From contig JAJEKV010000046.1 of assembly GCA_021234155.1 (NCBI GenBank), forward strand, positions 4,799,665 to 4,863,664: a stretch of DNA of 64,000 nt. Reading direction: 5' to 3'. The translations under genes and the position numbers were made by a program. This document shows positions 56,620 through 64,000 of this stretch, piece after piece. This stretch comes from Isoetes taiwanensis. Taxonomy: Eukaryota; Streptophyta; Lycopodiopsida; Isoetales; Isoetaceae. Numbering within the stretch: position 1 is the stretch's first letter; each line of letters starts with the position of its first letter. The notes beneath the pieces were generated by a model. That model had not been told where the DNA came from and searched no databases. It saw only the letters and a program-made list of their open reading frames with translations.

Positions 56620-57290
56620 AAGGGAGGGAGGGAGGGAGCATAGAACATAACTTTGAAACTGGCTTAAGCAGAAAGCGCCCGGCGAGAAGTCGGGAGAATC
56701 TTGCGAGTGAAGAAATAGCGATCCCCTTGGGATGAGAGGCCGAAAATGCATACAATGCATGCGAACCAACGCGATGCAATCCCAGATGCTCGTTATTTCG
56801 AGAATCGCTGATCCATTGGATTGATCTGCATTCTCGAGCTCGCGACTCTGATGACACAACAACAAAGAAGAGAACTTCCGTCGTCATCCCAGATGAAGGC
56901 TCGAATTGCCCTATAGTGGAGGAATGCCGCAGGTAGGCGAACTTGTGACGAGAAGGATAGGAAGAGATACTGAGAAAGATAGGAACGCCGAGGGAAGGGA
57001 TGCGCCGTGAAAGGTCAACGCAGCTAAGGTAGAAGAGAACCGGTGAACGATAAAACGCAGCGTGAAGGGATACGCCAGAAAGGTCAGTCGAAGAGAAACA
57101 AGAATGAGGAGGAAAATGCCGCGTGGGTCAACCCATGCAAGAGGAGTCTCCCTCCGCATGAGAGCATAGAACATAACTCAAAAACACTTTGGCTAAGAAA
57201 GCGCCGATGGCGAGGCGAATCTGAGGGAAGAAATAGCGATCCCTAACCGGATGAGAGGCCGGAAATGCATGAAATGCATCGCGCAACTAT
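56620..57290. repeat. G-quadruplex tract and degenerate direct duplication, period about 520 bp
   Basis: GGGA repeated four times at 56625-56638. Then GAGCATAGAACATAACT, AGAAAGCGCC, GAAGAAATAGCGATCCC, GGATGAGAGGCCG, AAATGCAT recurs from 57160 in the same order. The sequence is richer in G and C than its surroundings. No coding domain on either strand. Confidence 0.7.
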
Positions 57291-58260
57291 GCCATCTGCT
57301 TTGCATGCTCGAACGCTCGAGAATCCGATCCGTCGGATCGACCGCATTTCACTATGTTTCTTTCACAATCCCGCTACGGCCTCCTTACGAAAATGCCGGG
57401 GTTTCCGACCTTTTACCACCGGTAATCCCTTGTTCTTCATCCATAGTGGCGTCGGCTTTTGAATCCTTGAATTGTTATGTATGCTATCTTTGTCGAACGC
57501 CACATAGTAAGAGGGAATTCATCGATTTTTTATCACAAGGTATTTAAATAATGCCGATACGGTACCTGACATTAAAGGCCGCAATTATAGAAACGAATGG
57601 CAAAAGCGCAATCAATCGGGGATTAAGCATGGTCACGTGGTAATCTTAATACCGATTTTGATGTCGCGGAAGCGGGGATTTTTCTCCCTCTTTAACAAGG
57701 GGATTCGGCTCTTCAGAAGGTGCTTTTCTTTACTAGAAGGGTGTATTTTTCCTATATTACAGAGCTCTCGAAATAACGAATCTTGCCTACAAAGAAAGCA
57801 AATTTCGCTTCTTAAATATGATGGCTCAAAATCCTGAAAGGCAAAAGGAAAGCTGTAGAAATCCTGGCTTCTATGTGCAAAGCCAATAACAAGAAGAAAG
57901 ACCTGATAATCTTAGCTTCGTAGGCTTAATCTTCACAGATTGATGCACAGAAGCAAGAGACGATTGGTATAACAATTTTTAAAGGGGGGGCCGTTTAGAT
58001 CAGGAATAAATATGCAAATCAGAAGCACCTTTATGCCAAAACAGAGGATGAATAAACCAAAATCAACAAGCAAGAAAACTTGAAGATGGATCAGCACGCA
58101 AAACGATGCTTCGAAGATCAGATTCCAAATTTGAAGAAGGATCAGATAGAAAAAGATATTTGAAATAGTTTTTTATCAAAGAAGCCTTCTGATTAGGTTA
58201 GAGGTCAAGAGGGATCGCTTTTTACGTGTTGAGGACAGCCTCTTTTAAAGAAACCAATTT
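57291..58260. other. No gene recognised
   Basis: Moderately GC-rich at first, then A-rich. Frames at 57251-57547 and 57637-57837 lack known motifs. Confidence 0.5.
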
Positions 58261-59432
58261 GAGCGGGTTGGCGGCTACCGCATTCATGGTACCCTGTCAC
58301 TCTTTTAGAATATATTTAGACCACATTAACCAATCCTGGTTGCCTTGAGTGCTTCACTAATGCATGGGGTCACCGTGCACACTTCTGTTCGTGGCCTTGG
58401 TTGAACCGGTCCTCCTCATGGGGCGCGTGTGGGGGGGTGATATCCCTCACCACTTGGAACGATCTGGAAAGCAGTACGTAAGGCCTTCTTGGCCCGGCGG
58501 CGGGAGTGAAATCCGCGGTCCCATATCGGATCTTGCTCGGGGAGACGGGCTTCCTTCCATTACGGAGGGGCTGCTACTGAACGCCACATTATTTACTTCG
58601 TAAGGTGGGGCTATGGATGAAGCCCCGGCTAACCTTGCTTTGGCGTTGGCGATGGGCCCCGGCGACTCAAAAGCCTGCTGGAAAGACAAGCAAGCCCAGT
58701 GGTTCTCGCTATGGAATGTGCGTGCACACGATGTGGACCATTGGCATACACCGAAGGAACGCTGCCCGCCTTGAAGCAATGCCTTGATGCTTGCTTCATG
58801 GCCAAGCTTTGGGATGCAGAGGCCCCGTCACATGTCAAGGTGGCAAATTATCGACAAACAGGTTAATCCCCATGCTCACGAGGGGCCCACACCACTACAC
58901 GCGGCACCCATCTACCCATGAAAAGCCAGGTGATTGCTTCCATTCGCCGCAGTGCACACCACCTCCGCATTGAGACGGGGAGATGGATTCGGAGCCAGCG
59001 TGAGGACGAGTCTCCACAATGCCGCCATCAGCGAGCCATTGAGGATGAAAGTCCGCCCTCGATTTTGTCCGGGTCTGAGAACATATCCGGGCTCGGTATG
59101 CTCGGTTAGTTGTGCCCCATCGCCTTTGCATGAGCCACCGAAGCAACCCCTCTGTAGGCTTGTTGGGATCGGCCCGTGGGAGGAGGTAATGGATCACAGT
59201 GGACTTCGGTTATGCCCCCGTCCGGGCATTAACCTCGGCGTACTTGTGATTATGTATATAACGGTGCGGTATGTCAAAGATCCTTATTGCTACTAAAGGT
59301 TTTCCCAAAAACCCTTCCGGTGGGGGTTTTAATCAGTAGTATCGCTTCGCGCTCTCTCTTTGTACTTGGGTCCCATAGGCCGGTTGGTCTCGTGTGGACG
59401 ATAAAATCATATTCTATTCTATTCTATTCTAC
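58261..59432 (+). mobile_element. LINE 3' part, GC-rich, with ATTCT tail
   Basis: Plus-strand frames include 'VANYRQQVNPHAHEGPTP' (about 58840) and 'QVIASIRRSAHHLRIETGRW' (58925 on). The latter is clearly related to 'AIAAIRTGPHHLRIAVG' at 40240, just upstream of the zinc-binding end of plant LINE reverse transcriptases. The 3' UTR has GGTTTTCCCAAAAACCC, GGTGGGGGTTTTAATC, CCATAGGCCGGTTGGTCTC, GTGGACGATAAAATC and (ATTCT)4 at 59409-59430. Frame breaks throughout; 5'-truncated. Confidence 0.65.
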
Positions 59433-60328
59433 TAATAAACAATGTCAGTAGAATTTTTCATGGGCCATGCACACCACCTTCTTGCACTCTCGGTTGCCCG
59501 CGACTTCCTTTCAATAGATATCCTTGTGTATCTATGCATGGCTAATGCTCCTGAGATATCCGAATATCCATCCTTGGTGTTGCCCTACTAGATCGTCCTG
59601 AATTCTATATCCTTTTCATACAATCACATGTTTTCTGGTCTCAAATACATAGTGATGGGCTATCAAATCGACCGGAATTTTACATGCTCTTCATACAACC
59701 ACATGTTTTCACGTCTCAAGTGCATAATCAAGCTCCGCCACAAGAACAGTCAAACAATCTTCATGCAGATACACCTATCCAATGGTATTTGTTTAAATCC
59801 ACAATTTCTATTGACTACTATAAACAGCAAGGTCACGTATTCAACAAATATTTTGGGATTCTAATTTTATATATGTTTGATGTTTTCAAGACATTAACGC
59901 AGTGATGGCTAATATATTTTATTGTCACCTTTATAGTGACGTAAATGTTGTGTTATTCATTATATACTCGGTCATTGATAACATTTAGGGCATTTTTTGA
60001 CTAATGATGATATATTACTGCATTTTTTACTCCTCAACAATGGGGCATGAGTCACACGGTCATCTAGCTAGATGTATAAACTAGCCTTCGAAGTATCATA
60101 AAAATTCTATAATTGTATGGTTGGTGCTTGAGTAGATTTTTGAGGTGTATTTGTGCATCATAGATTGATGTTCCTTATTCTTCTCTTTTCTTTTACTACA
60201 AACTACTGGAACTAAAAAAGAGAAAAATGAGGATTACGGGGTGGTGTCATTAAATTGGTTGCTAGAAGTGCTTACTTTCGGTTCACTCAATTCATGTCCA
60301 TGTAACATTAAATTTGGTTTATGAGGGT
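59433..60328. repeat. 77-bp tandem duplication (59607-59732), otherwise empty
   Basis: CTTTTCATACAATCACATG, TTTTCTGGTCTCAAATACATA recurs 77 bases later as CTCTTCATACAACCACATG, TTTTCACGTCTCAAGTGCATA. No gene is recognisable. Confidence 0.65.
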
Positions 60329-60928
60329 ACTGAAATGCATCATATATGTTCTGTGTTTCATTAAGCAAGTACTGGAACAAAGTTGAATAAGTAAAGAATA
60401 CTTATTTTCATATAATCTATTCCAAGTCATGCATATGTTTTTTATACACAAATAACGTCACATGGATCACGTTTGGAAATCATTCAACTTCATTAAAGAA
60501 TACATGTATTAAAATAAGGGACTAGGTCACTACAACACAGTTCCCACTATCCCTCCATTATGTTGGCAAATAGTTTTTACAAGTTTTTTGTTGGGAAAAA
60601 ATGTTTATTTAAAAAATAGGGGGTTTTTGTGCTTGCAAAACCATTGAGAGTTCATATAATACTGAAATGCATCATATATGTTCTGTGTTTCATTAAGCAA
60701 ATACTGGAACAAAGTTGAATAAGTAAAGAATACTTATTTTCATAATCTATTCCAAGTCATGCATATGTTTTTTATACACAAATAACGTCACATGGATCAC
60801 GTTTGGAAATCATTCAACTTCATTAAAGAATACATGTACTAAAATAAGGGACTAGGCCACTACAACACAATTCCCACTATCCCTCCATTACGTTGGCAAA
60901 TAGTTTTTGCAAGTTTTTTGTTGGGAGT
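60329..60928. repeat. Tandem duplication, about 268 bp, period about 332 bp
   Basis: TACTGAAATGCATCATATAT through GGCAAATAGTTTTTRCAAG TTTTTTGTTGGG occurs at 60329-60597 and again at 60661-60928 with a few substitutions and one 2-bp indel. Non-coding. Confidence 0.92.
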
Positions 60929-61173
60929 TTATGTTTTGGGCCTCTTTCATTCCTTATTTTGGGAGATGATGTTATGTTGGCCATGCTTTATTGGCCCCAT
61001 TTTGTATCAAATTAAAAAAAAAAAAAATCGAATTTGTTTTGGTGTTTTATGGGATTTGTGCTATATTTAAAGTTTATACGTTATTCATGAACTTATCAAT
61101 GTTTTCTGAATTTTTATTTCTTTTCCAAACCAAAAAAAGGCAACCTCTCCCATAACACACCAAAACAAAAACG

Positions 61174-61372
61174 TTTAATTAATCTACTTGATGCTACGTA
61201 AATAGCCCTTTAATTAAAAAAAAAACAAAAACCAAAAAACAAAAAACAAAAAACAAAAAACAAAAAACAAAAAACAAAAAACAAAAAACAAAAAACAAAA
61301 AGTCATCCACAAAAATTTTCAATTAATCTACTTGATGCTTCGTTAATAGACCTTTAATTTAAAAAAAAAAAA
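61174..61372. repeat. Duplicated 45-bp segment flanking a CAAAAAA microsatellite
   Basis: ATTAATCTACTTGATGCTAC, TTTAATT and an A-run (61178-61224) recurs at 61322-61372. Between them lies (CAAAAAA)n, about twelve units. Confidence 0.88.
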
Positions 61373-62357
61373 AAAAAAACCTTCATATGTCCACCCCTAT
61401 TTTGACTTCAACCTTAATACTTCTTGCGTAAATATCAAGTTTAGAATTTGCAGCCCTAGGAAAATCAATGGTGGAATCTCATTTTCTTTAGGCCTAAGAT
61501 AAAGTTATACTAACTGTACATATTCAACAATTTTACATACTTTTGACTTAATAAAAGCCTTTCTATTCAATTCAAACAACTTACATAATCCAGAGATACA
61601 TATAATAATTCAAGCTATCTCTGCTTAACCGATGACAGATATCTTGTATGTCGTTTTTCCTTACGTTGTAATATCTATAAGTAAAGATCTCCATATGGAA
61701 CATGCTTACTTTTGACATCTTGTACATTGAACCATACCTAAACTAAAACATCAAAGCATGGAGCAAGAAAACCCGTTACCTCATAGCTAAATGTACCAAA
61801 GATTAGCCAATGTAGGGTAATTAAGGCGTAACCGACAAAGCTTGGTAGGTTTTCGGGGATTATCCCTTCACCATGCCACAATGTTTAATGGCATACATTG
61901 CATTGTTTCTACCTTAGATCACATAGGTTTCATTTGTTGTTGCATACACCCAGAAGCAGTAGTTATAAGGGCAATATTCCTTACTTTTATAGCCTGTCAA
62001 TGTCCACCAAATGATCTCCCTTACCTTAGAGTCATTCTGGTTTCATTCTTCAATCATATATTTGTATTTTTTCTTTTACTGTTTCAGCTTAGCCCCTGCT
62101 GTGGTTAGTGGTCAGAATAACAACAATAGACCGTGGTCTTTATGACCTTATATCTTGTCACGATTTTATATCCATCAAGCCATCTGATCTGTTACAAAGA
62201 AGCCTGTCATCTATAGCAATAACCTAGTCTAACTAGCACTCAAAATAATTTGTAGCCTTTCTTCTTATTTTTCAAAGTGATCATGCTATTTGCATCAGTG
62301 GCCTCTTCTTTCCTTTACTCATGTACTAGCCTGTTTTAATCCAGTATTTAAAAGACC
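61373..62357. other. No gene recognised
   Basis: AT-rich. The 61842-62108 frame is hydrophobic but matches no family. Confidence 0.45.
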
Positions 62358-62882
62358 ATGTATCTCCATAATTACATCAGATCAGCCCTCTATTTTATTT
62401 ACCCTTTAGTGAGCAAGATTTTTCCTATTTCTGCAATATCCACATCCAGCATGCTACCTTTCTCCTTAGTTGGGTTTAATTTACATGATATTATACAGTT
62501 CATTCCAAATCCATATCCAATGTCAGTCTCTTTTAAATGTAGTTCTATAAGATCAAAGAATAATTTCTTCTTAAAGCATTCAATAAGATCAAAGAATAAC
62601 TTCTTCTTAAAGCATACAATAAGCAATCATTTCAAATGTAAACAAGAACCTGGATGGATTTCGAGTTATGGAGAACTCCCAAGTGAAGATCACCGGCCGC
62701 TCTTGATCTCTCCTTCGATCCAAATTTCAAGCCCATTGTTATCGCTATTTGTTTTCATTAATCGCCATCATTCATACCTTTTCGTGATTTATCCTGATAG
62801 CAATGGTGCCTCTACATCCTTCCCAAAGATTGATCGTGCTCTTGCCGCTTCTCCATTAGGTTCCTTAAAGGTTTTTCCTTAA
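62358..62882 (+). other. Uncharacterised 174-codon open frame with a 36-bp duplication
   Basis: The longest plus-strand frame outside the Helitron helicase. It contains an in-frame 36-bp tandem duplication ('SIRSKNNFFLKH' twice; 62547 and 62583). Its C-terminal third ('GELPSEDHRPLLISPSIQIS', 'SLFVFINRHHSYLFVIYPDS') has mixed composition that could be coding. It starts without an ATG in good context and no family is recognised. It may be chance. Confidence 0.25.
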
Positions 62883-64000
62883 ATTGAAAAGCTTCTTGCT
62901 CTTAGATGCAACGTCCTTCTCAAACTCCAAATTTTCCCCGTGGCCATGTTGAGGTCACCTTTCTTCCCTACCCATTAACGTAATGCAAAACCCAAACCAA
63001 ATTTCCATCAACAGAGCAGATGTTACGTCGCTCAAGCTTTCCACGGTTTGCAAAGCCCCATATTTGGTGGGCATTTTGATCGGTACTTAATCGTATATAC
63101 TTTATCTATCCGTGGTCCTTAGGACCTCCAAATTTTCATCATAACCCATTCACGCGAAACGCCAGCATCATCGTGGATTTGTTATGTCATACTGAACTTA
63201 GTTGCATCGACCAGAAATGCTTCAAGTAGGATCTAAGATGCCTACTCTTCGCTCGGATGGAGTGAAACCCTAGGATGCAAACCTAACGGGCATAAAAAAA
63301 AAAAAATACAAATATTTTGAAGATAAGAGTCTCAGCATAAGGCTGTGGCCATTACTATTTCAAGTCCTTAAGTTTATTCCCCCTCCGCATGCCCAAGTTT
63401 CCCATGCATAAAACTCCTGTGCCTCTACCTATGTCAACACTGGTATACACTAGCACAAGAAATTGTCAAGAACATATAAAAAAAAAAAAAACTTTCAAGT
63501 CCATCGTATCCTACATCTTTAGACTTATCATGATTTTGACTCTGCAAGGCTAAAAAACATGATAATTTGGTACTTGGCACACTGTGCCAATGTACTTGTG
63601 CCAAAGACATGGTTGCTAAAAAATAAAAGTCATTATATTCCTATTATCAACATGATGCAAGATTACAAAATGTATTCAGACCAATCCGCATTGTGGGCCC
63701 GTATATTACCTTAATAATTGTACAAGTACAAAATGTGAGAGACCGCTTAACTTGTAGTGACAACATAACTGAATTACATTTTTACACCAATCACATGATC
63801 CTTTTGAAGGCCCACTTTGTCCTCAATGGCAGCCTATAAAATCATTTCAACCATTAGTTTGAAGAGGATGCGCCCTTAAGACAAGACCCATAATGCAACC
63901 AATATCCCGGCTACTAGTATAACCCGATCGAAAGTTAGAGATAAAAAACTTCAAGTCCATCGATCCTAAGACCTAGATTTCCTATCATGATTTTGACCTT
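62883..64000. repeat. No gene; direct repeat spaced about 459 bp
   Basis: CTTTCAAGTCCATCG, ATCCTA, TATCATGATTTTGACT at 63492-63542 recurs at 63949-64000 (CTTCAAGTCCATCGATCCTA, TATCATGATTTTGACC), cut by the window edge. Probably the start of a tandem array continuing to the right. Confidence 0.65.

Noticed and set aside
1-64000. Naming a species (for example Ceratopteris or Adiantum)
   Set aside because: PPR phrasing and Helitron type suggest a fern, but nothing in the window is diagnostic without a database search.

Overview
This 64 kb window is nuclear DNA of a land plant. It is AT-rich, introns have GT-AG ends, and genes are sparse between degenerate mobile elements. A fern or other seed-free vascular plant is the best guess, because the pentatricopeptide (PPR) remnants use phrasing such as 'GMYAKCGSLGKA' that is abundant in fern genomes. 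That placement is inference; no organelle gene, rRNA or tRNA gene is present to test it. Only one locus looks like a living gene: the last five exons of a plant Aurora kinase at 341-1161. All five are in frame with canonical splice sites, so its 5' half should lie upstream of the window. Every other recognisable coding sequence is broken.

Layout: 1-1.2 kb holds a PPR fragment and Aurora exons. 2.6-6.9 kb holds AT-rich and C-rich simple repeats, hairpins and a MITE. 7.06-14.09 kb (copy A) and 19.79-23.5 kb (copy B) are a segmental duplication carrying a CASP-like membrane protein remnant (minus strand) and the N-terminal half of a Helitron Rep gene (plus strand). Copy A additionally carries a 3.1 kb insertion and a second MITE. 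16.3-17.2 kb is a dead LRR receptor kinase; 17.5-17.8 kb is an unidentified first exon. 26.8-27.2 kb is a dead PPR gene. 30.5-32.2 kb (minus) holds remnants of a nucleobase-ascorbate transporter and an MFS transporter. 35.0-37.9 kb (minus) is an almost complete fossil ABCB transporter. 38.2-39.0 and 44.5-46.2 kb are arrays of a roughly 445-bp tRNA-like repeat, interrupted by a 5.5 kb non-autonomous Helitron (39010-44544). 46.2-48.6 kb is the C-terminal Rep and PIF1 helicase part of an autonomous Helitron. 50-59 kb is dominated by LINE 3' ends; 59-64 kb holds tandem duplications and no recognised gene.

The window is best read as a record of transposition. Three points stand out. First, the 39010-44544 Helitron has a TC 5' end, a hairpin 7 nt before CTAG, and flanks that rejoin exactly at an A^T site known from sister repeat units. 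Second, the tRNA-like repeat (A-box- and B-box-like motifs, two A-runs per unit, nine copies in four arrays) lies exactly where the Helitron Rep gene is split. Third, a MITE with 22-bp perfect inverted repeats has its empty site preserved in the paralogous copy, giving a 4-bp TCAT duplication. There is no operon-like or functional gene cluster.
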